A stretch of 64,000 nucleotides of DNA from Flavobacterium silvaticum (GTDB taxonomy: Bacteria > Bacteroidota > Bacteroidia > Flavobacteriales > Flavobacteriaceae), in the NCBI RefSeq assembly GCF_012911565.1, contig NZ_JAAMPU010000096.1, positions 1-64,000 of the forward strand, in the 5' to 3' direction. The notes beneath the pieces were generated by a model that was not told where the DNA came from, did no database searches, and saw only the letters and a program-made list of their open reading frames with translations. The position numbers were made by a program, and so were the translations under genes. Positions 44,096-53,665 of this stretch are shown piece after piece. Each line of letters opens with the position of its first letter. Position 1 is the first letter of the stretch.

Positions 44096-44200
44096 GGTGT
44101 CTGATTGTTATCCAGTGAATTACTGGCTGTTCTTTAATTTGTGAGTTGATTTTTTCTATCTTTCCATCGGAGTCATAGCAATCATAACTCACGATAGAAT

Positions 44201-44815
44201 ATGGAAAACCAGGAACTGAACAACGAAATACGCAAAGAGTTCCAACTCGACAGGATCATCCTTTTCACCGATGCCGTATTCGCCATTGTCATAACCTTGA
44301 CTGCGATTGAAATCCGGTTGCCGGAACATTCGGATGAAAGCATCCAGCAGCAATTGTTTGAGTTGCTTCCGGTGATATTCGCCTATGTGGTCAGTTTTCT
44401 GTTCATCGGACAAATCTGGTATCAGCACCTTAAGCTTTTCAGCCTCATCCGGGATTTTGACAAAGGTCTTATCGTCCGGAACCTGCTTATGTTATTCTGG
44501 CTCGGTTTCCTGCCATTCAGCGTAACGCTTATCGCGCGAAAAAGCAGCTTTATTTCTATCTGTATTTATTTTTCAGTGATATTCCTTTGCCGTGGTGCGC
44601 AGTTGCTTTTGCAGCATTATATATTGGTCAAAAGGCCGAATCTGAGGCATGAAATCGGTATGGAAGACGAACTGCTTCGGTTCAAAAAATCCCGGCTCGC
44701 TATGTTATTGCTGGCGGTTGTTTTTATCCTTGTTACATCCACGATGCTCCTCATAGACGATCCCGAACTCAGCAACATTGCCTGGTGGTGGTTCGTGCCG
44801 TTCCCTTCGTGTTGA
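44201..44815 (+). CDS. TMEM175/DUF1211-family membrane protein, 3' end apparently frameshifted
   Basis: 204 residues with five or six predicted helices. The first helix has the family motif RIILFTDAVFAIVITL (RxxxFSDxVFAI type), which lines the ion pore of TMEM175 K+ channels. The frame stops after WWWFVPFPSC at 44815. A -1 shift at the run TTCCCTT (about 44799) would continue as FVLKFFQKKLEAKESRQIVD to a stop at 44868. That gives a normal last helix and basic tail, so a frameshift or sequencing error near the 3' end is likely. Convergent with the GNAT gene. Confidence 0.82.
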   Translation: MENQELNNEIRKEFQLDRIILFTDAVFAIVITLTAIEIRLPEHSDESIQQQLFELLPVIFAYVVSFLFIGQIWYQHLKLFSLIRDFDKGLIVRNLLMLFWLGFLPFSVTLIARKSSFISICIYFSVIFLCRGAQLLLQHYILVKRPNLRHEIGMEDELLRFKKSRLAMLLLAVVFILVTSTMLLIDDPELSNIAWWWFVPFPSC

Positions 44816-44864
44816 AGTTCTTTCAGAAAAAACTCGAAGCGAAAGAAAGCCGTCAGATTGTGGA

Positions 44865-45986
44865 TTAAAGCGGTTTGATAAAAGTTGCCCGACGCTTTTG
44901 TACCGGAGAATTAAAGAATTTCCACAGGTTATGTATGGCGTGATTCTCTTCTAATTCCGGTGTCCGAACGCACCATTTGATGCCGTTGTCGCGGAACGAA
45001 CGGAAATATTCCGCCATGATGATTGCCGTAAGCCCGCGGTTCTGCCATTCCGGGTCAGCGCCGATCAGGTAGAACAAGACTTCATCCGTATGCTTTTTGG
45101 CCCACCACAAACGCAGCCAGCCGAAAGGGAACAGCTTTCCGTCTGAATCTTTTATCGCTTTGGTCAGTGAGGGCATACAGATGCTGAATGCAATCAGTTT
45201 TCCGTTTTCGTCCTCGATGAACTTAAGGAATTCCGGATTGACCATATCGATGTATTTGTCCTTGAAGAACTGTTTCTGCCGGTCCGATATCGGAACGAAA
45301 GAAGTCAGTTTCGTATACGATTCATTAAAAAGATCGAACATACGATCCACAAAAGGCAATACTTCCTTGATGGTTTTCGGATTATAGACTTTGAGGTTAT
45401 AGCGTTTCTTGATGAGTGCTTCACCTTTTAAATAAGGTGCAACCTGTTCTTCCGTCGGAAAAAGGAAACGGCTTTCGACCCATTCTTTTTCCTGTTTCAT
45501 CCCAAGAGCCTTGAAATGGTCTATGTAATAAGGATCGTTATACCACGTAATCATGGTGCTCATCTGGTCGTAGCCCATGGTCAATGCACCGGTTTTGTCC
45601 ATGTTCGAAAAGCCCATCGGGCCTTCTATGTTCTCCAGATTGTGTTTCTTGCCGAGTTCGGTTACTTTGGCCAATAAGGTTTTTGTGACTTCGATATCGT
45701 CGATAACGTCGAACCATCCGAACCGGACGTTCTTCTTGCCCATGTCGCGCACTTCCGTCCAATTGATGATGGCTGCGACACGGCCAACGGCTTTTCCATC
45801 GCGATATGCTATATAGAAATAGGCTTCGGCATGTTCAAAGACCGGATTCTGGGTTTTGTCGAACGACATTTCCTCTTCTATGATAAGCGGCGGAACCCAA
45901 TACGGATTTTTTTTGTACAGGCTGAACGGAAAGGTGATGAACTCGCGGATTTCGGCCTTGGTCTGTGCTTCCTTAATTGTGATCAT
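44865..45986 (-). CDS. GNAT-like N-acetyltransferase family protein
   Basis: 373 residues from the ATG at 45986. The sequence has KAVGRVAAIIN and a distal GNAT core (LIGADPEWQNRGLTAIIMAEYFRSFRDNG), where QNRGLT resembles the acetyl-CoA-binding R/QxxGxG/A site. The large size and unusual middle are characteristic of a Bacteroidota group of uncharacterised acetyltransferases. A long upstream in-frame extension (to 46289) lies inside the outer-membrane protein gene and is not used. Its ATG overlaps that gene's TGA by one base (TGATG), so they are translationally coupled. Confidence 0.78.
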   Translation of the reverse strand: MITIKEAQTKAEIREFITFPFSLYKKNPYWVPPLIIEEEMSFDKTQNPVFEHAEAYFYIAYRDGKAVGRVAAIINWTEVRDMGKKNVRFGWFDVIDDIEVTKTLLAKVTELGKKHNLENIEGPMGFSNMDKTGALTMGYDQMSTMITWYNDPYYIDHFKALGMKQEKEWVESRFLFPTEEQVAPYLKGEALIKKRYNLKVYNPKTIKEVLPFVDRMFDLFNESYTKLTSFVPISDRQKQFFKDKYIDMVNPEFLKFIEDENGKLIAFSICMPSLTKAIKDSDGKLFPFGWLRLWWAKKHTDEVLFYLIGADPEWQNRGLTAIIMAEYFRSFRDNGIKWCVRTPELEENHAIHNLWKFFNSPVQKRRATFIKPL

Positions 45987-46951
45987 CAGGGTTTTGCAGG
46001 TTCTTCTGGTGTGACTTCGTCCTTTCGTTTCTTCTTTTTCTTTTTGTCTTTCTTGCCATCGGCTTTTTCTTCGCCAGGCAGACGGATGATCACATCTTCG
46101 TAATTGGCATCGAACCGCCATGAAAAGCCTATTCCTGCATTGAGGACAGATGGTGTGCTTTTTACGCCGGCTCCGATCGAAGCATCGATCTGCATGTTTT
46201 CCGCAAGCAGGTAAGCCGCGCCGCCCCGGAAAATAAGGTCTCCGTAAAAATCGCTCTGGATCGCCTGGTTTTCGATGAATGCGGACCATCTGTCATTGAC
46301 TCCGTACGTCAGTGTCAATACGTAACCCATGGTCTCGAAGTTAGATCCGAAGCGATCCATGTAGAAATTGGTCACGAAAACATATCGTCCCAATTGGTTC
46401 TGGGTGATGATCATGGCTTTCCCTGACACTTTCTGGTCTTGGGTCAGCGGCGGGAATTTGTCGGACATCTTGATATTAGCACCAACATAAACCCCAACGG
46501 CGGGAATCACATCTCTCCATCGGAACCTGTGATTGGCTTTCCAGCTGCGCAGATCGGGCTTGTCGTCGAAGTGTTTTTTGTGTGGATCATAAACGAGGTA
46601 TTTAGCCCCGATATATCCCTGACGAAAACCGCGTCTGTTAAAATCGCCAGTCGCGTTATCGACCTGTTCGTTTGAATAGGTGAGTTCCCCAATGAATTCG
46701 AGTTGCTCTAAAAGTGCACCGTATCTGAGCACAAGTTCTGTGTCAAGACCATCGATATCGTACTTGAGCACATCGTGATTCATGGAATTGTAGGTTACAC
46801 CGAGTTCTGCCTGTATCACCGTTTTTCCTACCGAAAACGCCGACATGGATTCGCCGGGACGGTTGGAATTGATGACATCTGTAAACTGGGCAAAAACCGG
46901 CGACGCGGCAAGTAACAGTATAGCTGGGATTTTTTTTCCGATGTAGGACAT
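45986..46951 (-). CDS. Outer-membrane beta-barrel protein (MetA-like transporter family)
   Basis: 321 residues. A type I signal peptide (SPVFAQ|F) is followed by amphipathic beta-strands. The opening INSNRPGESMSAFSVGKTVIQAELGVTYN and later GVNDRWSAFIENQAI match the putative MetA-pathway/transporter outer-membrane family. The C-terminus carries a very basic segment (KDKKKKKKRKDE) and a Pro/Glu tail that is unusual for a barrel. The cargo is unknown. It is coupled to the GNAT gene, and has a -7 box at 46979-46986. Confidence 0.75.
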   Translation of the reverse strand: MSYIGKKIPAILLLAASPVFAQFTDVINSNRPGESMSAFSVGKTVIQAELGVTYNSMNHDVLKYDIDGLDTELVLRYGALLEQLEFIGELTYSNEQVDNATGDFNRRGFRQGYIGAKYLVYDPHKKHFDDKPDLRSWKANHRFRWRDVIPAVGVYVGANIKMSDKFPPLTQDQKVSGKAMIITQNQLGRYVFVTNFYMDRFGSNFETMGYVLTLTYGVNDRWSAFIENQAIQSDFYGDLIFRGGAAYLLAENMQIDASIGAGVKSTPSVLNAGIGFSWRFDANYEDVIIRLPGEEKADGKKDKKKKKKRKDEVTPEEPAKP

Positions 46952-46978
46952 AAGCAGGTTGTGGCGTAATCAGGTGCT

Positions 46979-46986
46979 CAAAGGTA
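46979..46986 (-). promoter_or_regulatory. -7 promoter box for the outer-membrane protein-GNAT operon
   Basis: TACCTTTG on the minus strand, 27 bp before the ATG at 46951. Confidence 0.5.
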
Positions 46987-47040
46987 GCATTTTATTATTT
47001 ATTTAAGAGCCGATTCCGATTCCCCGCTTATTCCTTTTTG

Positions 47041-47048
47041 TAATTTTG
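47041..47048 (+). promoter_or_regulatory. -7 promoter box for the DUF4834 gene
   Basis: TAATTTTG fits TAnnTTTG, 17 bp before the ATG at 47066. Confidence 0.45.
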
Positions 47049-47065
47049 GGAAAATTTATTCGTAA

Positions 47066-47344
47066 ATGGATACGGCATCTTTCAATGGTTTTTTACGCAC
47101 GGTAATCTATATCGTATTCTTCTATTATCTTTTCAGGTTCGTGGCGAGGTTGCTTTTTCCGGTGCTTGTCAAAAAAGCGGTAGCCCATGCCGAGGAAAAG
47201 TTCCGTTCCGAATACGGAGGTTACACCAAACAGGATTATTCCAGAAAGCCCGACGGAGATATTTCCATAGACACCACAAACGCAAAACCTACGCGGGAAA
47301 AGAAAAAAGTAGGTGATTATGTTGACTTCGAAGAAATTGATTAA
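47066..47344 (+). CDS. DUF4834-family small membrane protein
   Basis: 92 residues. One N-terminal helix (LRTVIYIVFFYYLFRFVARLLFPVLV) followed by a charged cytoplasmic tail ending KKKVGDYVDFEEID, the conserved end of this flavobacterial family. Function unknown; homologues commonly lie next to YfhO genes, as here. Confidence 0.82.
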   Translation: MDTASFNGFLRTVIYIVFFYYLFRFVARLLFPVLVKKAVAHAEEKFRSEYGGYTKQDYSRKPDGDISIDTTNAKPTREKKKVGDYVDFEEID

Positions 47345-47382
47345 TGCCAAAACCAATTCTCGGATGCTTGCGGCTTTTTAAC

Positions 47383-47390
47383 TACTTTTG
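47383..47390 (+). promoter_or_regulatory. -7 promoter box for the YfhO gene
   Basis: TACTTTTG, 20 bp before the ATG at 47411. Confidence 0.45.
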
Positions 47391-47410
47391 AGCAGTAATT
47401 CCCGCACTTC

Positions 47411-49825
47411 ATGAAGCAACTTCAACGTTTTTATCCGCATCTGCTCGTTATCATCGGATTTATTTTTGCGTCTTTGCTATACTTTTATCCGGTACTTCAG
47501 GGTAAAAAGATTTACCAGAGCGACATAGCCCAATATACAGGAATGGCCAAGGAGCAGAACGATTTCCGGGCTGCTGGCAAAGGCGAACCGTATTGGACGA
47601 ATTCTTCTTTTGGCGGGATGCCGACATACCAGCTTGGTGCGAATTACAAACACGATTACATTGGTGTGCTTGACGATGCGTTGCGTTTCCTTCCCCGTCC
47701 CGCCGATTATCTTTTCCTGTATTTCCTCGGATTCTATGTACTGATGCTGGCCATGAAAGCCGATCCATTGAAAGCTTTCCTCGGTGCGCTCGCTTTCGGT
47801 TTTTCCACCTATCTTATTGTCATTCTCGGTGTCGGGCACAATGCCAAGGCACATGCGATTGCCTATATGCCAGCTGTTGTCGCCGGTGTTATTTTAGTTT
47901 TCAGGCGAAAGTACATCGTCGGTGGTTTGCTTACGTTGATTGCCGCCGCTCTTGAAATAAACGCCAACCATTTCCAGATGACGTATTATTTATTGTTCCT
48001 GTTGGGAGCGATCGTAATTTACTATCTGTACGAATTCATCAAAGCTAAAGAATACAAGGAACTCGCAAAGGTTTTCGGTGTTTTTGCCATTGCCGGAATC
48101 CTTGCCATGGGCGCGAATGCCTCTAATTTGATGGCGACTTCGGAATTCGCCGATTTCAGTATCCGCGGAAAATCGGAACTTACCTTCACACCCGAAGGCG
48201 GCAAAAAAGGAAGTGCCGCGATGGATTACGACTACATTACCGAATACAGTTATGGCATCACGGAAAGCCTCGACCTGATCGTGCCGCGTATGTTTGGAGG
48301 TTCCAACGGAGAGAAACTCGGGCCTGATTCACATATGTATGAATTCATGGTCAACCAGGGCGTTCCGGAAAACCAGGCCAGGGATGCGGTGGACAGTATG
48401 CCTTTGTATTGGGGCGACCAGCCTATCGTCGCGGCTCCGGCTTACATTGGCGCGGTCGTTTTCTTTTTTGGGCTGATTGGCCTGTTTGTCGACAAACGAA
48501 ATATCAAATATGCTTTCCTTGCCGGCGCTTTGTTGTCCTTGTTTTTATCATGGGGAAAAAACTTTCCGGCTTTGACCGATTTCTTTATCCATAATGTGCC
48601 GCTTTACGATAAGTTCCGTGCGGTTTCATCAATCCAGGTTGTGCTTGAATTGTGTTTTCCGGTTCTGGCGATCATGGGGCTGCAATCGTATTTTCAATTG
48701 GAAAAAGAACAAAGGATCAAGGCATTATATAAGCCTGTGGGTGTTTTCTTCGGACTGATTGCACTCTTGTTCCTGTTCAAAGGTTCGTTCGATTTTGCAG
48801 GAGGAAGCGATGCGATGCTTCTGCGGAATTATGGCCCTGATTTCGTCGATGCCTTAAAAGCAGACCGCAAAAGTTTCTACAGCAGCGATTTGTTGCGTTC
48901 ATCGTTCTTTGTGATTATTTCGATTGCTGTGCTTTGGTTGTGGTCGACGGAAAAACTCAAACAGCGTTCGGCTTTGATCCTTCTGGGTATTTTTATGATT
49001 GGTGATTTGTTTTTCATAGACAAGAATTATGTGAGCCAGAAAGATTTCGTCGATGCGCGTGAGGTCGATATGCCATTCCAGGCATCGGAAGCAGATAATG
49101 CCATTTTGAAGGATACGACACATTACCGGGTTTTTGAAACCAGCCAGATAAACCAGGCACGTACCTCTTATTTCCATAAATCGATTTCCGGTTACAGTGC
49201 TGTGCGCCCGCGTCGTATGGAAGAATTACTGCACTACCAGATTGCGAAAAACAATCTTGAGATACTGAATCTGCTCAATGTAAAATATGTGATCCAGCAG
49301 AACGAAAAAGGCGAGGAGTTCGTGATCCCGAATACGGAAGCCAACGGGAATGCATGGTTTGTAGATCAGGTTCAGTCCGTAAATTCAGCCGACGCCGAAA
49401 TGAAAGCACTTGACAAACTGAAGTCAAAACATATTGCTATTGTCAATACGACCCAATTTCCGCAGGCTGCTTCAAAACAATTTTCCCGTGACAGTGTAGC
49501 ATCTGCCATTTCATTGATTAAATATGAACCGAATCGCGTCATTTACCAAACTAAAAATGCAGCTGACGGTTTTGCCGTATTCTCAGAAATGTATTATCCT
49601 AAAGGCTGGATTGCCACAATAGACGGAAAAGAAACCCCGATCCTGCGTGCCGATTACACCTTGCGCGCCTTGAATGTGCCGGCCGGAAACCACAAAATCG
49701 AGTTCCGTTTTGAACCGGAAGTCATCAAGACCGGAGGCGCCATCACGCTTGCAAGCGGCTTTGCCATTGTGTTGCTTGCAGCAGGGGGATTGTATTACGA
49801 ATTCAGACGCAAACAAAAAAAATAA
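47411..49825 (+). CDS. YfhO-family multi-helix membrane protein
   Basis: 804 residues with about 12 transmembrane helices and a C-terminal extracytoplasmic domain. Family features are the first loop QSDIAQYTGMAKEQNDF, YWTNSSFGGMPTYQ and the ending FSEMYYPKGWIATIDGKETPILRADYTLRALNVPAGNHKIEF. YfhO proteins belong with GT-C-fold glycosyltransferases and in Bacillus glycosylate lipoteichoic acid. Here it probably transfers sugar from a lipid carrier onto an envelope molecule. It is followed after 4 bp by a glycosyltransferase and then a flippase, forming a surface-glycan operon. Confidence 0.88.
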   Translation: MKQLQRFYPHLLVIIGFIFASLLYFYPVLQGKKIYQSDIAQYTGMAKEQNDFRAAGKGEPYWTNSSFGGMPTYQLGANYKHDYIGVLDDALRFLPRPADYLFLYFLGFYVLMLAMKADPLKAFLGALAFGFSTYLIVILGVGHNAKAHAIAYMPAVVAGVILVFRRKYIVGGLLTLIAAALEINANHFQMTYYLLFLLGAIVIYYLYEFIKAKEYKELAKVFGVFAIAGILAMGANASNLMATSEFADFSIRGKSELTFTPEGGKKGSAAMDYDYITEYSYGITESLDLIVPRMFGGSNGEKLGPDSHMYEFMVNQGVPENQARDAVDSMPLYWGDQPIVAAPAYIGAVVFFFGLIGLFVDKRNIKYAFLAGALLSLFLSWGKNFPALTDFFIHNVPLYDKFRAVSSIQVVLELCFPVLAIMGLQSYFQLEKEQRIKALYKPVGVFFGLIALLFLFKGSFDFAGGSDAMLLRNYGPDFVDALKADRKSFYSSDLLRSSFFVIISIAVLWLWSTEKLKQRSALILLGIFMIGDLFFIDKNYVSQKDFVDAREVDMPFQASEADNAILKDTTHYRVFETSQINQARTSYFHKSISGYSAVRPRRMEELLHYQIAKNNLEILNLLNVKYVIQQNEKGEEFVIPNTEANGNAWFVDQVQSVNSADAEMKALDKLKSKHIAIVNTTQFPQAASKQFSRDSVASAISLIKYEPNRVIYQTKNAADGFAVFSEMYYPKGWIATIDGKETPILRADYTLRALNVPAGNHKIEFRFEPEVIKTGGAITLASGFAIVLLAAGGLYYEFRRKQKK

Positions 49826-49829
49826 CGTC

Positions 49830-51104
49830 ATGAAGAAAGTGCTGATCGTTACCTATTATTGGCCACCTGCAGGCGGTCCGGGTGTTCAGCGCTGGTTGAA
49901 ATTCGTCAAATATCTGCCGGAGTTCGGGATTGAACCTATCGTTTATATTCCGGATAATCCGCATTATCCCATAATAGACGAAGATTTGGTGAATCAGGTT
50001 GCTGAATCCGTTACCATCCTGCGGCATAAAATAATTGAACCCTATACGGTGGCAAGTATCTTTTCCAAAAAGAAGGTCAAGCAAATGAGTGCCGGAATCC
50101 TTATGCACAGCAGTCATCAGTCACTTATTGAAAAACTGGCACTGTGGGTCAGGGGAAATCTGTTTATTCCTGATGCACGTGTGTTGTGGGTCAGGCCATC
50201 TGTTCGCATCCTGAAAAAGTATATCCGCGAACACAATATCGAAACCCTGATTACTACGGGCCCACCTCATAGCCTTCATCTTATCGGGCTTGCCCTGAAA
50301 AAGAATTTGCCTTTGAAGTGGATTGCAGATTTCAGGGATCCATGGACGACGATCGGATATCAAAAAGAACTGAGGTTGTCTGAAAAAGCTACAGAAAAAC
50401 ACAGGCGTCTTGAAGAAGAAGTATTGCTTTCGGCCGATGAAATCTTGGTAACAAGCCCTACCACGGCAAGCGATTTTAGCGATATAACAACTAAGCCGAT
50501 TCATTTGATAACCAATGGATACGATGTCGAAAGCGTGGTTGAGAAACCTTTGGATGCCAAGTTTTCGATTGCACACATAGGGTCGTTGTTGTCAGAGCGC
50601 AACCCGAAGCTGTTATGGACGGTTCTGAGTGAAATGATCCATGAAATTCCAGGTTTTGGGAATGATCTCGAAATAAAACTCATAGGTACGATAAGCAATC
50701 AGGTGTTGGAATCGCTGGAAATCTATAGCCTCAAGCCCTATTTGAAATTGCCGGGATATATGTCTCACGAGCTGGCAATAGCGGAACAAAGGTGTTCACA
50801 GGTATTGCTGTTGGTAGAAATAAATTCACTTGATACCAAAAGCATCATTCCGGGAAAATTATTCGAATACATGGTTTCGGGAAGGCCGATTGTTGCGATT
50901 GGCCCCGCCGGATCAGACTTTGCAGAAATCATAAAAGAAACAAATAGCGGAAAATTCGTCGATTATGGCGGAAAGGAAGAGCTTAAAAAAGTACTTACGG
51001 CCTATTACGATTCCTATCTTGCAGGCGACCTGAAATCCAATGCCATAGGGCTGCAGAAATATTCCAGGCGAAATCTTACGGCCGAACTCGCACGTCTTAT
51101 CTGA
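49830..51104 (+). CDS. Glycosyltransferase (GT4-like)
   Basis: 424 residues from the ATG at 49830. It opens KKVLIVTYYWPPAGGPGVQRWLKFVKYL, the usual GT-B fold start, and its C-terminal half includes LPGYMSHELAIAEQRCSQVLLL and GKLFEYMVSGRPIVAIGP, where Glu binds the nucleotide sugar in GT4-type enzymes. It transfers a sugar to an unknown acceptor in the cytoplasm. Upstream in-frame starts lie inside the YfhO gene. The flippase gene begins 1 bp after its stop. Confidence 0.87.
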   Translation: MKKVLIVTYYWPPAGGPGVQRWLKFVKYLPEFGIEPIVYIPDNPHYPIIDEDLVNQVAESVTILRHKIIEPYTVASIFSKKKVKQMSAGILMHSSHQSLIEKLALWVRGNLFIPDARVLWVRPSVRILKKYIREHNIETLITTGPPHSLHLIGLALKKNLPLKWIADFRDPWTTIGYQKELRLSEKATEKHRRLEEEVLLSADEILVTSPTTASDFSDITTKPIHLITNGYDVESVVEKPLDAKFSIAHIGSLLSERNPKLLWTVLSEMIHEIPGFGNDLEIKLIGTISNQVLESLEIYSLKPYLKLPGYMSHELAIAEQRCSQVLLLVEINSLDTKSIIPGKLFEYMVSGRPIVAIGPAGSDFAEIIKETNSGKFVDYGGKEELKKVLTAYYDSYLAGDLKSNAIGLQKYSRRNLTAELARLI

Positions 51105-51105
51105 T

Positions 51106-52578
51106 ATGGGAATCGTAATCAGGCAATCCATCCGCAATACGGTCATTACCTACATCGGTTTTGGCATCGGGGCTATAAATGCATTGATTCTTTATCCACA
51201 CTTTTTAGGAAAGGAACTATACGGATTGACTGGTTTTGTGCTATCTGCAGCAAATGTCATTATGCCAATCATGGCTTTTGGCGTGCACAATACATTGGTC
51301 AAATATTTTGTCCAGTATAAAACCGAAGAGGAAAAGAATGGCTTTCTTACTTATGTAGTTCTGCTTCCGTTGCTTTTGATCATTCCGCTTTTTCTGGTCG
51401 TTTCTATTTTTTACGACCCGATAGCGCTTTATTTTTCGAGTAAAAATCCCGGAGTATATACCTACTTCTGGCAAATTCCGATTATCGGCTTCTGTATGGG
51501 GTATTTCGAAATCTTTTATGCCTGGGCCAAGGTTCACCTGGAATCGGTTTTTGGGAATTTCGTGCGGGAATTATTGCTGAGGGTTTTGATTTCCATCGGA
51601 TTGACCGGCGTTTTCCTAAAATGGTACGATGCCGCTTTCTTTATTAACCTGACGCTGTTGGTGTATCTTATTGCGACCGTTGCCATGATGGTTTATGCCT
51701 TTCGTGTTCGTCCGTTTCGCATGGATGTGACATTTCCGGTGAACCACAAAGAGGTTTTTACGTATTCGATTTTTATCATTCTTTCCGGAAGCATTGCCAA
51801 TGTCCTGCTTGATCTGGACAAAACGATTTTAGTCAAGTTCGTAGATGCGGAATACATTGCCTTTTACGGAGTGGCTATTTTCATCGCTACGGTCATTTCG
51901 GTTCCGGCGCGGGCGATGCAACAGATAACGTACCCCATCACGGCAAAATTAATGGCCGAAGGAAAACACGATGAACTCAACGATCTCTATAAAAAAAGTT
52001 CTATCACACTCCAGGTTTTAGGCGGATTGATCTTCGCCGGAATCGTGGTCAACATACGCCAGTTGTACCTCATGATGCCGCCTGAATACAGCGCCGGATT
52101 GTTCTCGGTGTTCGTTGTCGGCCTGAGCAAATACATCGACCTGATTTTGGGCAACAACAACGCAATCATCTTCAATTCCCATTATTACCGCGCGGTGTTG
52201 ATCCTGGGTATTTTGCTGACCCTGATAATGGTCGGGCTCAATTTATGGCTGATTCCGATTATGGGCATCGACGGTGCTGCGATAGCGACTTTGATTTCCA
52301 TCGGATTGTATTTGCTGGCAAAACTGCTGTTTGTGGTACTGAAAATGGATTTGTATCCGTTTACAGTCCGGACGTTATATTCAACCGGAATTCTCATTGT
52401 CACGATCCTTGGGTTTTATTTTTGGGAATTTCCGTTCCATCCGATTTTGAATATCGGGCTCAAGTCTGTACTGGTTACTTTCTTTTTTATGGGGGCACAT
52501 TATTTTTTGAATGTATCGTCAGAAGTCAACGGTATGCTCCACTTAGCATTATCGCTGTTTAAAAGACGAAAATCCTGA
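51106..52578 (+). CDS. Polysaccharide/lipid-linked glycan flippase (MOP superfamily, Wzx-like)
   Basis: 490 residues and about 14 predicted helices. The pattern IRQSIRNTVITYIGFGIGAINALILYPHFLGKELYGLTGF and the repeated bundle layout match the polysaccharide synthase/Wzx branch of the MOP superfamily. It probably flips a lipid-linked glycan across the inner membrane. Last gene of DUF4834-YfhO-GT-flippase, with 1 bp to the GT gene. The substrate is not predictable. Confidence 0.85.
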   Translation: MGIVIRQSIRNTVITYIGFGIGAINALILYPHFLGKELYGLTGFVLSAANVIMPIMAFGVHNTLVKYFVQYKTEEEKNGFLTYVVLLPLLLIIPLFLVVSIFYDPIALYFSSKNPGVYTYFWQIPIIGFCMGYFEIFYAWAKVHLESVFGNFVRELLLRVLISIGLTGVFLKWYDAAFFINLTLLVYLIATVAMMVYAFRVRPFRMDVTFPVNHKEVFTYSIFIILSGSIANVLLDLDKTILVKFVDAEYIAFYGVAIFIATVISVPARAMQQITYPITAKLMAEGKHDELNDLYKKSSITLQVLGGLIFAGIVVNIRQLYLMMPPEYSAGLFSVFVVGLSKYIDLILGNNNAIIFNSHYYRAVLILGILLTLIMVGLNLWLIPIMGIDGAAIATLISIGLYLLAKLLFVVLKMDLYPFTVRTLYSTGILIVTILGFYFWEFPFHPILNIGLKSVLVTFFFMGAHYFLNVSSEVNGMLHLALSLFKRRKS

Positions 52579-52603
52579 TCATGGCAGAGAAGGCATGATA
52601 AAA

Positions 52604-52657
52604 TTGTGGAGATTGTAACTGTGGAGATTTAAAAAGCCACACGTGCAATCTCCACAA
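52604..52657. repeat. 12-bp inverted repeat with wide loop
   Basis: TTGTGGAGATTG (52604-52615) and CAATCTCCACAA (52646-52657) are perfect inverted copies. A further TGTGGAGATT copy lies inside the loop (52620-52629). The run of T needed for an intrinsic terminator is absent. It lies between the flippase and ABC genes. Confidence 0.6.
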
Positions 52658-52768
52658 ATCTTACAAAGCCCCTGTTTGAGTTCTCAGCAGGAACGGCTCC
52701 AAATCCCTGAAAAAAGTTTTTCCGCGACACGCTCCAAATCAGTATATTGCTGTTCTAAACAAACACTC

Positions 52769-53656
52769 ATGCAATTACAGATTCACGATCTCACCAAAAC
52801 GTACCCGAACGGCGTGCAGGCGCTCAAGGGAATTTCATTGACCATCAACCAGGGAATGTTCGGGCTTTTGGGGCCGAACGGGGCAGGAAAATCATCACTC
52901 ATGCGCACCATCGCGACACTGCAGGATGCCGATTCCGGAAGCATTACACTAGACGGCATCGATGTGCTTAAAGACAAAGAGGCCGTTCGCCGTATGTTGG
53001 GTTACCTGCCTCAGGATTTCGGCGTTTATCCGAAAATCTCGGCAGAACAGATGCTCGATCATATCGCGGCCCTGAAAGGAATTTCGAATAAATCGGAACG
53101 AAAAGAAGTCGTGGCGTCTTTGCTCGATAAAGTGAACCTGGGTTCCCATAAAAAGAAAAACCTCGGCACGTATTCGGGCGGTATGAAACAGCGTTTCGGG
53201 ATTGCGCAGGCGCTTTTGGGCCAGCCGAAACTGATTATCGTAGATGAACCTACGGCCGGTCTCGATCCGGCAGAAAGAAACCGTTTCTATAATTTGTTGA
53301 GCCAGATTGGCGAAAATACCATAGTGATCTTATCGACGCATATAGTTGAAGACGTGCGGACGCTGTGTTCCGATATGGCCATCATCTGCCAGGGCGGATT
53401 AATGTATCAGGGAACGCCGGACGATGCACTGAACCTGGTTCATGGTAAAGTATATACCAAGAATATCGATAAGGCTGAAGTACAACAGTTCAAGGCAAAT
53501 TACAATTTGATTTCCACCCAGCTCAAATCGGGCCAGCTGACCGTGCGCATCGTGAGCGACGAAAATCCGGGTGCCGGTTTCGAACCTGCCGAAGCCACGC
53601 TCGAAGATGTGTATTTCAACCAGATTTCCCACGTTACCGACGTGGTCACTCTTTAA
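52769..53656 (+). CDS. ABC transporter ATP-binding protein
   Basis: 295 residues from the ATG at 52769. Walker A GPNGAGKSS, Q-loop YLPQDFGVYPKISAEQ, signature YSGGMKQRFG, Walker B LIIVDEPTAGLDP and a switch His in LSTHIVED. The last ~70 residues are a short C-terminal regulatory extension. The ATPase partner of the permease/M1 fusion that starts 9 bp downstream. An in-frame ATG upstream (52643) adds 42 residues of unlikely composition. Confidence 0.9.
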   Translation: MQLQIHDLTKTYPNGVQALKGISLTINQGMFGLLGPNGAGKSSLMRTIATLQDADSGSITLDGIDVLKDKEAVRRMLGYLPQDFGVYPKISAEQMLDHIAALKGISNKSERKEVVASLLDKVNLGSHKKKNLGTYSGGMKQRFGIAQALLGQPKLIIVDEPTAGLDPAERNRFYNLLSQIGENTIVILSTHIVEDVRTLCSDMAIICQGGLMYQGTPDDALNLVHGKVYTKNIDKAEVQQFKANYNLISTQLKSGQLTVRIVSDENPGAGFEPAEATLEDVYFNQISHVTDVVTL

Positions 53657-53665
53657 GCTGTCCGT

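Noticed and set aside
45987-46289. A 101-codon N-terminal extension of the GNAT protein
   Set aside because: It overlaps the outer-membrane protein gene out of frame and is Arg/Cys-rich. The TGATG junction at 45984-45988 gives a better start.
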